This document shows positions 27,368 through 38,515 of a stretch of DNA of 51,936 nucleotides, in pieces. Source of the DNA: Vicinamibacterales bacterium (GTDB lineage Bacteria; Acidobacteriota; Vicinamibacteria; Vicinamibacterales; SCN-69-37). The notes beneath the pieces are model-generated. The model ran no database searches, was not told where the DNA came from, and saw only the letters and a list, made by a program, of their open reading frames with translations. A program made the position numbers and the translations under genes. Location: contig JAURFE010000001.1 of the NCBI GenBank assembly GCA_030827135.1, positions 1,279,926-1,331,861 of the forward strand. Reading direction: 5' to 3'. The first letter of the stretch is position 1. Each line of letters starts with the position of its first letter.

Positions 27368-27556
27368 TCAGCTGCGGACGCCGGCTTTCTTGAGGAACGC
27401 AATCATCGGGCACCAGTTCGTAAATGCGGACTGGAACAGGTTCGCGCCGACGAACAACGTGACCCAGAGGAACCGGACATCGACGTACATTCCGGCCAGC
27501 ACACTGGCCATCACAAACCCACCCGCAATCATTCGCAACATCGCTTCAAGTTTCAT
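27368..27556 (-). CDS. DUF2892 (YgaP-like transmembrane) small membrane protein
   Basis: This 62-residue protein has two hydrophobic helices (MIAGGFVMASVLAGMYV and FLWVTLFVGANLFQSAF) and the family-typical C-terminal motif TNWCPMIAFLKKAG with an invariant cysteine. In YgaP this helical hairpin is fused to a rhodanese; here it is a stand-alone gene 42 bp before a MoeB-rhodanese gene on the same strand. ATG 27556 starts the conserved MKLEAMLRMIAG segment. A role in membrane-associated sulfur transfer is inferred from family and neighbourhood. Confidence 0.85.
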   Translation of the reverse strand: MKLEAMLRMIAGGFVMASVLAGMYVDVRFLWVTLFVGANLFQSAFTNWCPMIAFLKKAGVRS

Positions 27557-27564
27557 AAGACACC

Positions 27565-27637
27565 TCACCCAGCCTCACAAGGGCTGAATCCCTTGTGCCC
27601 GGAAGATTGGCCGCCTCAAACCCAGGCGGCCCTGCGT
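27565..27637. repeat. Double-hairpin dispersed repeat, copy 1
   Basis: This 73-bp unit closely matches 28380-28452. It contains hairpin 1, CACAAGGG with CCCTTGTG around a six-base loop (27576-27597), a spacer with GGAAGATT, and hairpin 2, GGCCGCCT with AGGCGGCC around seven bases (27609-27631). It lies between the universal stress gene stop and the DUF2892 gene start, both on the minus strand. There is no coding potential. Confidence 0.9.
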
Positions 27638-27647
27638 ACCCGGACGC

Positions 27648-28355
27648 CTACGCACGTTCTGGCACAAACAACACGGGGCCGCGGCCCAGGCGGATCAGCG
27701 GCTCCCCGACTGTGGTCCGCCATGCACGGTCGTGGACCCACGGTTCCGCCACGACGACCATCGAGGCATCGCGGAACATCTCGTCCGGCACCGCCGCCGC
27801 GGTACGGCGGTCATGCACCTCGGCCTTCACGGCCTGCCCGATCCGCATCGCCAGCGCAAGCGCGTTCTGTCCGGTCAGTCCGGGCGCCGCGTACACGGCC
27901 AGACTCGTCAACGGCGGGTGTGTGGCATCCTGCGCATGCGCAATCAGCACCGGCGTCGTCAGATCACGGAGCACTCGTTCGGCGACAGACCCCAGCCACC
28001 ACAATTTCGGACCTGAACGGCCGTGGGTGCCCATCACCACAAGGTCCGCGTCGCCGGCGGCCTCCCGAATCGCGTCGATCGGCGAGCGCATCGCGATTTC
28101 CGCCAGGAAGGGTGCCTCGGTGTACTTGTGTCCATACGTGGCAAGGTACTTCCGCGCCTGCTCCTGACGCTGCCTCCGCTCGGCTGCAAGCGCGTCGACC
28201 TGATCGCGGGTGAAATACACCGGGGCCTCGACGGCCTCCGCGTGCAGCAGCGTCAGCGACGCGCCGCATCCATCGGCCAGCGTGCCGGCCAGTGCAATCG
28301 CCGCGGCCGAGGCCTCGCCAAAATCCACGGGAACAAGAATTCGTTGAATCGTCAT
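27648..28355 (-). CDS. Universal stress protein, UspA family
   Basis: This 235-residue cytosolic protein has one good Usp domain at residues 1-140: RILVPVDFGEASAAAIALA, a helix, then the ATP-binding loop GTHGRSGPKLWWLGSVAERV (G-x2-G-x9-G-S/T layout) and VLIAHA. Residues about 150-235 look like a second, degraded Usp unit lacking the nucleotide loop, so the protein is a tandem Usp with one binding site. ATG 28355 begins the conserved sequence; the frame is open 18 bases further. The region before the start consists of decamer repeats, and a GGTGGTGTC stretch there is the only ribosome-site candidate. Usp proteins aid survival under stress and energy limitation. Confidence 0.85.
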   Translation of the reverse strand: MTIQRILVPVDFGEASAAAIALAGTLADGCGASLTLLHAEAVEAPVYFTRDQVDALAAERRQRQEQARKYLATYGHKYTEAPFLAEIAMRSPIDAIREAAGDADLVVMGTHGRSGPKLWWLGSVAERVLRDLTTPVLIAHAQDATHPPLTSLAVYAAPGLTGQNALALAMRIGQAVKAEVHDRRTAAAVPDEMFRDASMVVVAEPWVHDRAWRTTVGEPLIRLGRGPVLFVPERA

Positions 28356-28360
28356 GACAC

Positions 28361-28390
28361 CACCCAACCTCACCCAACCCCACCCAACCT
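28361..28390. repeat. CACCCAACCY decamer, three tandem copies
   Basis: Three consecutive ten-base units at 28361, 28371 and 28381 differ only in their last base. They lie between the stress-protein start and the second double-hairpin repeat and run directly into it. On the minus strand they read as G-rich GGTTGGGTG, close in composition to the GGGTT array at 600-639. Confidence 0.88.
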
Positions 28391-28446
28391 CACAAGGGCT
28401 GAAGCCCTTGTGCTCCGAAGATTGGCCGCCTTAAACCCAGGCGGCC

Positions 28447-28452
<6 letters not shown>
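28380..28452. repeat. Double-hairpin dispersed repeat, copy 2
   Basis: This is the second copy of the unit at 27565-27637: hairpin CACAAGGG/CCCTTGTG with loop CTGAAG, spacer with GAAGATT, hairpin GGCCGCCT/AGGCGGCC. A few bases differ, mostly in loops and spacer. The TAG stop of the RND gene (28449-28447) lies inside its edge. Confidence 0.9.
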
Positions 28453-31589
<3,137 letters not shown>

Positions 31590-31593
<4 letters not shown>

Positions 31594-32756
31594 GGCCGCA
31601 CCTTCTGGCCGTCAGCCAGTGTCGCCGGGGGATCGACCACCACGCGATCACCCGCCGACAGCCCGGACAACACTTCGACGCGACCGTCACGTGTCGCACC
31701 CGCAGAGATGATCCGCAGGCGCGCGTGCGTGTCTGCGCTCACGACATACACAAACGACAGCTGGCCACGCGACACAATGGCCGTCTGGGGTACGGTCAGA
31801 CGTTCGCGGGCCGCACCGGCAAATCGCGCGCGGCCAAAGTAGCCGGAACCGCCGGTCGTCATCGGTGACACGGGTTCCAGCGTGACAACAAAGCTGTGTG
31901 ATGCGGGATCGACGCGGGCGATCTTGGTGATACGGGCAGGTGTCCAGTCAGAGATGGCGCCGGTCTCCACCCGAATCTCGGCCGGTTGGCCGAGCGAGAG
32001 TCCTGCCGCTCGCGTGGCATCCATACGCACGTCCATCTGCAGGCCGGACTGTGCGCCGGTCGCTTCAATGGTGACGAGGGGCTGGCCCGGGCCCACCGTG
32101 GTGCCGGGGTCCACATGGCGCGCCACGACGCGGCCGTCGAACGGCGCCGTCAGCGTCGCCCAACCGCGGGTGATGGTCGCCACCTCAGCGCCGGCTGTGG
32201 CTGCATCGACCGACCGCTTGCCCGCTTCCACCTGTGCGGTCACCGCGGCCAGCCGCGCCTCGGCCTGTCGCAGCCCGGAGAGGGCCTCATCCAGTTCCTG
32301 CGCTGTCGCCGACCGGTCCTGATGCAACCTGGCGATGCGTGTGTGGGTGGCGCGTGCGAGGGCAAGGCCAGCCTCAGCGGCGGCCTGTTCCGACTCGGCA
32401 GCGCGTGCCGAGGCCCGGGCGGCTTCGAGCGACGACGTGGCGCCGGCCGCACTCGCGATCATGTTCGCGGCATCAAGCTCCACGAGCACCTGACCGCGGC
32501 GCACCAGAACACCGGGCTGCACAGCGACCCGCAGCACAGGCGCCAGCACGCGGCTGGAGATGATCGCCGTCTGCCGAGCCACCATCGTGCCCCCGGCCTC
32601 AAACGAGTCTGCGAACGGTGTCAGCGCGGCCGTGTCGATTGTCACGACCATCGGCGTCCCACCATCAGCCTCGGGCGTGCGGACGGTATCACCACCACAC
32701 GCGGCCGCGCTCACGGCCACCAGCAGACCGAGAACCATCACCTTCGTCGTCGTCAT
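31590..32756 (-). CDS. RND efflux periplasmic adaptor (membrane fusion protein), lipoprotein
   Basis: This 388-residue protein is the adaptor joining the permease to the outer-membrane channel. The N-terminus has a lipoprotein signal (VAVSAAAC). A lipoyl half-motif ([19 protein letters not shown]) precedes a long alpha-helical hairpin rich in Ala/Glu, and the second lipoyl half follows ([20 protein letters not shown]). Beta-barrel and membrane-proximal domains follow to the end. ATG 32756 has a GTGAGGA site 6 nt upstream. The gene is between the channel gene (19-bp gap) and the permease (ATGA overlap), completing a three-part efflux operon. Confidence 0.9.
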
Positions 32757-32775
32757 CGTTATCCTCACCGAAGCC

Positions 32776-34134
32776 TTACCAAGTGGAGGCCGGACCTTCA
32801 GGTCCGGCAAACAGCGACCGCCCGAGGGAGCGTCGCAATTCCGCGTGTGCGTTCAAGACATCAACCCGGGCCGCCGTGTGCCGCGCCTCGGCATCCAGCA
32901 ACGCACTCGACGCCGCGAGTACGTCGGTCATTGACGCAAGGCCCGCGTCATACCGATTGCGCACCACACGTGCGCGTTCCGTGGCCTGGGCGACGGACTC
33001 GGCGCCAACAGCCACACGCGCACCGGCGGCCTCAAGCTGGCGCACCGCCGTGAGTATTTCCACCTGGACGGCTGCTCGCAGGTCCTGACGCATCAGCTCG
33101 GCACCAGACCGCGCATGGGATGCCGCCTGCACGCGGGCACGGTCAGCGCCGGAGAGCGAGACCGACCACCGCACCTCCCCACCGACGATCCACGACCGTG
33201 CGCGGTCGCCGGCGGTGATCCCGTTCCATTCGATGCCGGCCTGCGCAGCCACCTGAGGCCACCACACGGACGACGCCTGGCGTGCCGCAGCCGTGGCCAT
33301 GCGGATTTCCGCATCGGCCCGCCGCAGGTCCGGCCGCGTGGCCTCGGCTTCCGCGAACAGCGTTGATAGGTCGCTGAAGGAAGGCAGCGTGACTTCGGCA
33401 ACGGCGACGACTCCTATCGGCGACTCGACCGGTTCGCCCATCAGACGGTTGAGCGTGGCGCGCGTCGCTGCAATGCCGGCGCCCAGCTGGATTCGGCGCT
33501 GGCGGAGATCTGAGAGGTGCACCGCAATCGCGAGCACGTCCGCGTCGGTCACCGTTCCGGCATCCCGGCGACGTTCGGCGCGCGTCAGGTCCTCGGTGGC
33601 CGCGCCGACGGCAGCATCCAGTGCCCGCGCCGACGATTGCAGTGTCACAAGCTGCCCGAACGTCCGCGTGACGGCCAGGGCGACACCTGCGGCGGCTTCA
33701 TCGGATGATGCGGTCGCAACGTCGCGGCGGGCGCGAGTCTCGGCCACCGCGGCCGAGGTCCTTCCGCCATCAAAGACCACCTGCTGGACGCCGATGCGTG
33801 TCGTGAAGAGGTTGGTCGCACCGGGGCCGTTCAGTCGGCCCACGGCAAAATCCTGGGCGGTGAACTGTCGGGCGGACAGCAGCGCCCCAAAGGCAAAGAC
33901 CGGCTGGTCGCTGCGGGTGGCGCTCTCGCTGAGCGTCACGCGCGGAAACCACTGCCCGCGCGCGGCGGTCACGCCAACCGAGGCACCGTCAGCCTGCGCC
34001 CGTGCCGCCGCCAGCGCGGGGTTGTTCGCGTGCGCCTTCGCCAGCGCTTCGTCCAACGTCAGTGGCGTCTGGGCGTGGGCCGCCGACGCGATCACCATGA
34101 GGAGGGGGGCCAATCGGCCGATCTGTCGAGCCAT
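32776..34134 (-). CDS. TolC-family outer-membrane efflux protein
   Basis: This 452-residue protein has a signal peptide ending at AAHAQ, then TPLTLDEALAKAHANNPAL, the standard opening of TolC-like channels. Two internally similar halves of long amphipathic helices with Ala- and Arg-rich heptads and two beta-strand pairs follow, for example RVRNRYDAGLASMTDVL-type sequence near the end of the second half. I chose ATG 34134 because it directly starts the signal peptide; the in-frame start at 34209 would overlap the divergent sigma-factor gene. It is the first gene of the efflux operon and lies 45 bp from the sigma factor start on the other strand. Confidence 0.88.
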   Translation of the reverse strand: MARQIGRLAPLLMVIASAAHAQTPLTLDEALAKAHANNPALAAARAQADGASVGVTAARGQWFPRVTLSESATRSDQPVFAFGALLSARQFTAQDFAVGRLNGPGATNLFTTRIGVQQVVFDGGRTSAAVAETRARRDVATASSDEAAAGVALAVTRTFGQLVTLQSSARALDAAVGAATEDLTRAERRRDAGTVTDADVLAIAVHLSDLRQRRIQLGAGIAATRATLNRLMGEPVESPIGVVAVAEVTLPSFSDLSTLFAEAEATRPDLRRADAEIRMATAAARQASSVWWPQVAAQAGIEWNGITAGDRARSWIVGGEVRWSVSLSGADRARVQAASHARSGAELMRQDLRAAVQVEILTAVRQLEAAGARVAVGAESVAQATERARVVRNRYDAGLASMTDVLAASSALLDAEARHTAARVDVLNAHAELRRSLGRSLFAGPEGPASTW

Positions 34135-34179
34135 CACCCCCCAGAGATGCGGGGTTCGGAAAAAGGTGACAATTTGGGC

Positions 34180-34818
34180 GTGACTGTCACCAAACCGGTG
34201 AATCCGCATCTTTCAGACGGCAACGACGTGTCAGCGCCGGACCCGTACGCCCCGCTTGTTCGGGCTGCTGCGGCCGGTGACGAGGCGGCAATGGAGCAGT
34301 TGTTGATGCGGGCACAGCAGGTGGCGTTCCGCTTTTCGCTTCTGGTCTGCGGACATGCCGAAGATGCCGAGGATGTGATGCAGGACGCCTTGATCAAGAC
34401 GTACAAACACGTCGACAGCATCAAGGACCCGTCGGCGTTCCGAACCTGGCTGTTCCGGACCGTGCGGAATGCGTGTTTGATGAAGCGCCGGAAACGGGTG
34501 GATGAGCCGGCGCGCATGGAATCGCTGGACCGGCCTCAGGTGGACCACATCGATGGGCACACGCTGGAGGCCCGGGATGTGGCCACGCACTCGAAGGGGC
34601 CCGATGACCTCGCGCTGAACGCCTGGCTTGGCCGCGAACTGCGGACGGCCCTCGCAAAACTGCCGCCGGCGTATCGAATGATCGTGCTCCTGCGGGAAAT
34701 GGAAGGCCTGTCCACGAAGGAAGTAGCGGAGGTCACAAAAATGACCGAAGACAACGTCAAGACCCGGTTGCACCGTGCGCGCGTCATGCTGCGCGAGTCC
34801 CTGGAGGCGACACGATGA
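34180..34818 (+). CDS. ECF-type RNA polymerase sigma factor
   Basis: This protein of about 212 residues has sigma region 2 (VRAAAAGDEAAMEQLL, GHAEDAEDVMQDALIKTYK, SAFRTWLFRTVRNACLMKRR) and region 4 (LAKLPPAYRMIVLLREMEG, LSTKEVAEVTKMTEDNVKT), joined by a short acidic linker; region 3 is absent, as in extracytoplasmic-function factors. The start is uncertain among GTG codons at 34180, 34198 and 34228; an AAAGG site precedes the first. The anti-sigma gene overlaps its stop (ATGA), making a regulator pair. Divergence from the efflux operon by 45 bp suggests the factor may control that operon as well as itself. Confidence 0.9.
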   Translation: MTVTKPVNPHLSDGNDVSAPDPYAPLVRAAAAGDEAAMEQLLMRAQQVAFRFSLLVCGHAEDAEDVMQDALIKTYKHVDSIKDPSAFRTWLFRTVRNACLMKRRKRVDEPARMESLDRPQVDHIDGHTLEARDVATHSKGPDDLALNAWLGRELRTALAKLPPAYRMIVLLREMEGLSTKEVAEVTKMTEDNVKTRLHRARVMLRESLEATR

Positions 34819-35066
34819 CGGCGCCACCGGTGACGTGTGAGGGACTGCTCGCGCAGATCTCCGCCTACCTTGATGGCGACCTGAGCGCCGCGACGTGCGA
34901 GATCATCGAACAACATGCCCGGACCTGTCCGTCGTGCGAGCGGGTCATCGCCGACTTCCGCGCGACCACGGGGATCTGCCGCAAAGCGGCTGACGCCCCG
35001 CTGCCGGATGCCGTCCGCGCAAAGGCGCAGGCACGGGTGCGGGAGTTGCTGTCGGGGCGAAAATGA
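34815..35066 (+). CDS. Zinc-finger anti-sigma factor
   Basis: This 83-residue protein matches the short zinc-binding anti-sigma domain: CEGLLAQISAYLDGDLSA, then EQHARTCPSCERVIADF with the H-x3-C-x2-C zinc site. It has no transmembrane segment, so it is a soluble ZAS protein, possibly redox-responsive through zinc loss. Its start overlaps the stop of the sigma gene, ensuring matched synthesis. Confidence 0.88.
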   Translation: MTAPPVTCEGLLAQISAYLDGDLSAATCEIIEQHARTCPSCERVIADFRATTGICRKAADAPLPDAVRAKAQARVRELLSGRK

Positions 35067-35424
35067 CTGGCTCCAACCTAAAACATCCGCCAAAGGGACG
35101 TCTGCGGTTTTGACGACTTGAAGCGGGAGTATCAGGCGCACGCGGGATCCAAGGCGCCGACCACGGCCGCCCAGACGGCCTACATGACCGGGAATGATGC
35201 GCCTGTTGGGAACAGCCAACCGAGTGCGCCCTCGGTCGGTGCATGCGGATCGCCACCGGACACCCGAATCAGCACGAAGGCGGCAAGAAGCGCCGGACCC
35301 GCGCGATGAAATAGCTCGCGTGGTCGATAGCCATCAGGACGATAATCAGTCCTCGAAGGCGATCGTAGGCCGCAACACGGGGAGTGACCTCGTGTGTCAG
35401 GGCGGGGGCTTACAACCACTGACG
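35067..35424. other. Non-coding stretch between the anti-sigma gene and rmuC
   Basis: I see no convincing gene in these 358 bp. The rmuC frame is open from 35194 but the translated part before 35425 is not protein-like. A minus-strand frame at 35180-35419 includes a short hydrophobic run (ALLAAFVLIRVSGG), too little to call. No terminator with a T-run is visible after the anti-sigma gene. The promoter of rmuC is presumably in the last 100 bp but no clear box pair stands out. Confidence 0.6.
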
Positions 35425-36651
35425 ATGGAGAATGTGCTGTTTCTGGTGTTCGGGGTCGCGCTGGGTGCGGCGGCGGCCGGGGTCTGGTTCCTCAGTCAGC
35501 GGCAGCGCATGGTCGCAGACCTGGCCCGCGTGTCAGCGGAACTCGCCGCCGAACGACGCACGGCCGCGGAACAGCGGCAGTCGTTGGAAGAGAGCCATAC
35601 GCGGCTGCGCGAGTCGTTCGCCGCACTCTCGCAGGATGCCCTCCGTGAGAATCGATCGGACTTTGTCCAGCGCGCTGAAGCGTTGCTCAAGCCGATGCGC
35701 GAGACACTCGACAAAGTGCAGACGCAGGTGGCCTCGGCCGACCGCGATCGGGAAGGCTCGTTCCGGGCGGTCACGTCGCAGTTGAGCGGCCTCGCCCAGA
35801 CGCAGGAACAACTCCGCAAAACCACCGAAGGCCTGTCGCAGGCGCTCCGGTCCCCCAACGCGCGGGGACGCTGGGGCGAAGTCCAGCTCCGCCGCATCGT
35901 CGAGATGGCGGGCATGCTGGAACACTGTGACTTCGAGGAACAGGCGCAGGCGACGACCGATGACGGCACGAGGCAGACACCGGACATGATTGTCCGGCTG
36001 CCCGGAGGCGCGACGATCGTCATCGATTCGAAGGTGCCGATCGATGCCTACCTGCGCGCGGCGAATGCGCGCGACGAGGCCGATCGCGATGTGCACCTGA
36101 CCGGCCACGCGCGACAGGTCAAAGATCACGTCAAGACGCTTGGCGGGAAGGCCTACTGGACGCAGTTCCAGCCGTCTCCGGAATTCGTCGTGATGTTCCT
36201 GCCGCTCGAGCCGCTGCTGGCGGCGGCGTTTGAACGGGATGACACGCTGCTCGAGCTTGCGTCCTCCATGCGCGTGGTGCCGGCGACGCCGATGACGCTG
36301 ATGGCGATTCTGCGCGCGGTGGCGTACGGATGGAAGCAGCAGCAGTTGGCCGTCAACGCGGAGGAAATCCAGCAACTGGGTCGCGACCTCTACGACCGGC
36401 TGGCGACGATGGTCGATCATCTGAGCGCCGTCGGCGCCAACCTGAAGCAGGCCGCCAACAGCTACGACAAGCTGGTCGGCTCACTGGAACAGAAGGTGCT
36501 GCCCGGTGCGCGCCGGTTCAAGGACCTCGGCGTCAGCTCAAACAAGGAGCTCGAGGTGGCTGAACCGCTGCACCTCACCGTGCGGCGCGTCCAGAAGGAC
36601 GAGCTGACGTTGTTCGATCGCGACGACGAGCGTCCGGTGAAGCCGAGCTAG
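35425..36651 (+). CDS. rmuC: RmuC-family DNA recombination protein
   Basis: This 408-residue protein starts with a single membrane anchor (MENVLFLVFGVALGAAAAG) and a coiled coil at about 25-140 rich in Glu, Arg and Gln. The RmuC nuclease-like domain follows: RGRWGEVQLRRIVEMAGM, DMIVRLPGGATIVIDSKVP, FMFLPLEPL-type strand (here VVMFLPLEPLLAAAF) and ATPMTLMAILRAVAYGWKQ. The IDSK sequence corresponds to the restriction-endonuclease-like core. RmuC limits inversion at short inverted repeats in E. coli, which is of interest given the long palindromes 1.5-2 kb downstream; a link is speculation. Confidence 0.9.
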   Translation: MENVLFLVFGVALGAAAAGVWFLSQRQRMVADLARVSAELAAERRTAAEQRQSLEESHTRLRESFAALSQDALRENRSDFVQRAEALLKPMRETLDKVQTQVASADRDREGSFRAVTSQLSGLAQTQEQLRKTTEGLSQALRSPNARGRWGEVQLRRIVEMAGMLEHCDFEEQAQATTDDGTRQTPDMIVRLPGGATIVIDSKVPIDAYLRAANARDEADRDVHLTGHARQVKDHVKTLGGKAYWTQFQPSPEFVVMFLPLEPLLAAAFERDDTLLELASSMRVVPATPMTLMAILRAVAYGWKQQQLAVNAEEIQQLGRDLYDRLATMVDHLSAVGANLKQAANSYDKLVGSLEQKVLPGARRFKDLGVSSNKELEVAEPLHLTVRRVQKDELTLFDRDDERPVKPS

Positions 36652-36654
36652 CGC

Positions 36655-37374
36655 CTATCGAATCTCGACCGTCAGCATGACGCCGGCGCGGATCTCAATC
36701 TCCGACGGCGAGATCGGCGTGGCGACAGACTCATTCATGGCACGAGGCGCCATCGCCATCATGGGTTCCATCTTGTCGAACTGCTGGGACCGACCGGTCT
36801 GATCGATCCGGCTGATTCGTCCGACGGTCGCACCCGCACCGGCAGCCATCGCCTTGACGTTCTCCATGGCATCGACCACGGCCAGACGCAGGGCATCCCG
36901 TTCGAGCGACGCGCGGTCCTTGAGATCGAAGCGCAGGTTGGCGATCGTCATGTTGGACGAGGCGGCCAGGCTGAGGGCGCCGACCGCGTCCAGTACGTCG
37001 GCGACCTTCGTGATGTCGTCGATTCTGACCTGCAGCTGGTTCGACACCAGGAAGCCTTTCATCCGTTGCCGGCCGTTCACGTATTCGTAGTCCGGATTCA
37101 GCGAATAGCCGACCGTCTTGATGGCGTCAGCAGGAAGGCCGGCGGTCTTGAGGGCGGCCATCACGGCCGTCATGGCCACGGCCGAGAGCTGTCGGGCTTG
37201 CGGCGCCCTGGCGTCGCGTGTTTCGACCGCGACGAGGGCCCAGGCTTGATCCGGCGCGACCTTCAACGTGCTTTCACCCTGGGCGACGATCACGGGTGGC
37301 CCGGCAGCGGGTTGTGCGGCGGAGACGGCGGGCAGCAATGCGGCCAACGAGAGCACGATCGGAAACATCTTCAT
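36655..37374 (-). CDS. SIMPL-domain (DUF541) periplasmic protein
   Basis: This 239-residue secreted protein has a signal peptide ending near AVSAAQ and a SIMPL/DUF541 domain through the rest: VIVAQGESTLKVAPDQAWA opening, KTVGYSLNPDYEYVNGRQRMKGF and NVKAMAAGAGATVGRISRID, then a C-terminal strand. Family members such as YggE form oligomeric periplasmic rings linked to oxidative or signalling stress, without a settled function. The gene is convergent with rmuC (3-bp gap) and divergent from hom (36 bp). Confidence 0.85.
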   Translation of the reverse strand: MKMFPIVLSLAALLPAVSAAQPAAGPPVIVAQGESTLKVAPDQAWALVAVETRDARAPQARQLSAVAMTAVMAALKTAGLPADAIKTVGYSLNPDYEYVNGRQRMKGFLVSNQLQVRIDDITKVADVLDAVGALSLAASSNMTIANLRFDLKDRASLERDALRLAVVDAMENVKAMAAGAGATVGRISRIDQTGRSQQFDKMEPMMAMAPRAMNESVATPISPSEIEIRAGVMLTVEIR

Positions 37375-37410
37375 ACGAACCTCTACTACACTCTACGCCG
37401 GACCTTGCGA

Positions 37411-38493
37411 ATGCGCGTTGCGTTACTGCTCCTGGGATTCGGTCATGTCGGACGCCGGTTTGTGCACCTGCTGGAGGAGCAACGCGCGGTACTGGACGCT
37501 GCCGGCGTGACGCCAGTGGTGGTCGGTATTGCCACCGGGCGGCACGGCAGCGTGTGTCTGGACGCGGGCCTCGACGCCGCACGACTCGCGCGCGAGGTGG
37601 CGGGCGGAGGCGCGGTTGGGCCGACGCCGTCCGCACACACAGCCGATCAACTCATTGCACGACTCGCCGCCCTGGACGCCGAGGTCCGCGTAGTCGTTGA
37701 GACGACGCCGCTGGTGATCGAGTCTGGGGAGCCGGCCATTTCGCATGTGCGTCAGGCGTTGCGTGCGGGCGCGCATGTGGTGAGCGCGAACAAGGGACCG
37801 GTCGCGCACGCGTATGACGACCTGGCCGCCGAGGCGCAGCGGGCAGGTCGTGAGTTTCTGTTTGAGGGCGCCGTGATGGACGGCATCCCCGTGTTCAATC
37901 TGGTGCGCGAGACGATGCCCGGCGTCACCGTGCTCGGCTTTCGTGGCGTGGTGAACAGCACGACCAATCACATCCTGACGGCGATGGAGCAGGGCGAGCC
38001 GTTTGCATCCGCGCTGGCGCGGATGCAGGCGGCGGGTGTCGCTGAGGCGGACCCGTCGCTGGACGTGGACGGGTGGGACGCGGCGGCGAAGGTGGCCGCG
38101 ATGGCGAACGTGTGGATGGGGGCGGGGATCACGCCGCAGGCGGTCGCGCGCACCGGCATCGGCCCTGCCGATGCCGGGTGGGCGCGTGAGGCGGTGGCCC
38201 GCGGCCACCACCTCAAGCTTGTGGCGTACGGACAAAGACGTCGGGAGGCTTTTTCGACGAAAAAGCCTCCCGACGTCTTTGTCACGGTCGGCCTCGAGGA
38301 ACTCGAGGCCGACGATCCGTTGGCCCAGCTCGACGGCCAGGCCAACGCCCTGGAACTGCACACGGACCTGCTGGGACGGGTCGTCATCACGCAGCGCGAT
38401 GGCGGTCTTGAAAAGACCGCCTACGCGCTGTTCAGCGACCTTATGCGGATTGTTGGACAAGAAAGAAAAGACGTCGGGAGGCTTTTTCGATGA
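37411..38493 (+). CDS. hom: Homoserine dehydrogenase carrying palindromic-element insertions
   Basis: This 360-residue enzyme reduces aspartate semialdehyde to homoserine in the threonine/methionine pathway. The NAD(P) loop LLGFGHVGRRF is at the N-terminus, followed by VVSANKGPVAHAYDDL, FLFEGAVMDGIPVFN, GVVNSTTNHILTAM, GVAEADPSLDVDGWDAAAKVAAM-type catalytic region (key acid in AEADP, catalytic Lys in AAAK) and the closing NALELHTDLLG. There is no ACT regulatory domain. About 16 residues, QRRREAFSTKKPPDVF, are inserted between the LKLVAYG and VTVGLEE strands; they are encoded by a 53-bp perfect palindrome. The last residues ERKDVGRLFR come from a second palindrome that also supplies the stop codon. 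ATG 37411 is the first start in the conserved frame. Both inserts keep the frame, so the enzyme may still be active. Confidence 0.9.
   Translation: MRVALLLLGFGHVGRRFVHLLEEQRAVLDAAGVTPVVVGIATGRHGSVCLDAGLDAARLAREVAGGGAVGPTPSAHTADQLIARLAALDAEVRVVVETTPLVIESGEPAISHVRQALRAGAHVVSANKGPVAHAYDDLAAEAQRAGREFLFEGAVMDGIPVFNLVRETMPGVTVLGFRGVVNSTTNHILTAMEQGEPFASALARMQAAGVAEADPSLDVDGWDAAAKVAAMANVWMGAGITPQAVARTGIGPADAGWAREAVARGHHLKLVAYGQRRREAFSTKKPPDVFVTVGLEELEADDPLAQLDGQANALELHTDLLGRVVITQRDGGLEKTAYALFSDLMRIVGQERKDVGRLFR
38231..38283. repeat. Protein-coding palindromic element, copy 1 (inside hom)
   Basis: This 53-bp perfect inverted repeat has its centre at 38257. The left arm, starting GACAAAGACGTCGGGAGG, is the exact complement of the right arm. 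The core arm shared with the other copies is AAAGACGTCGGGAGGC followed by five T. It is read through in frame by homoserine dehydrogenase as QRRREAFSTKKPPDVF plus flanks. Confidence 0.95.
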
Positions 38494-38515
38494 AAAAGCC
38501 TCCCGACGTCTTTTC
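38465..38515. repeat. Palindromic element, copy 2 (hom/CoA-transferase junction, with stop, Shine-Dalgarno and start)
   Basis: This 51-bp inverted repeat has 23-bp perfect arms (38465-38487 with 38493-38515) around the loop CGATG. GGGAGG at 38476-38481 lies 8 bp before ATG 38490, an ideal ribosome-site spacing. The loop holds ATG, and the overlapping TGA at 38491-38493 stops hom. When folded in RNA the ribosome site is inside the stem, so access should depend on ribosomes translating hom. Confidence 0.93.

Noticed and set aside
26810-28213. Plus-strand open frame of 467 codons
   Set aside because: It runs opposite moeB, the DUF2892 gene and uspA and through the hairpin repeat; its composition is that of an antisense shadow.
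35180-35419. Minus-strand small membrane protein
   Set aside because: Only one short hydrophobic run, no ribosome site, and no family resemblance.
38231-38515. Reading the two palindromes as Rho-independent terminators
   Set aside because: The T-runs are inside the stem, not after it, and both lie in or between translated genes in frame.
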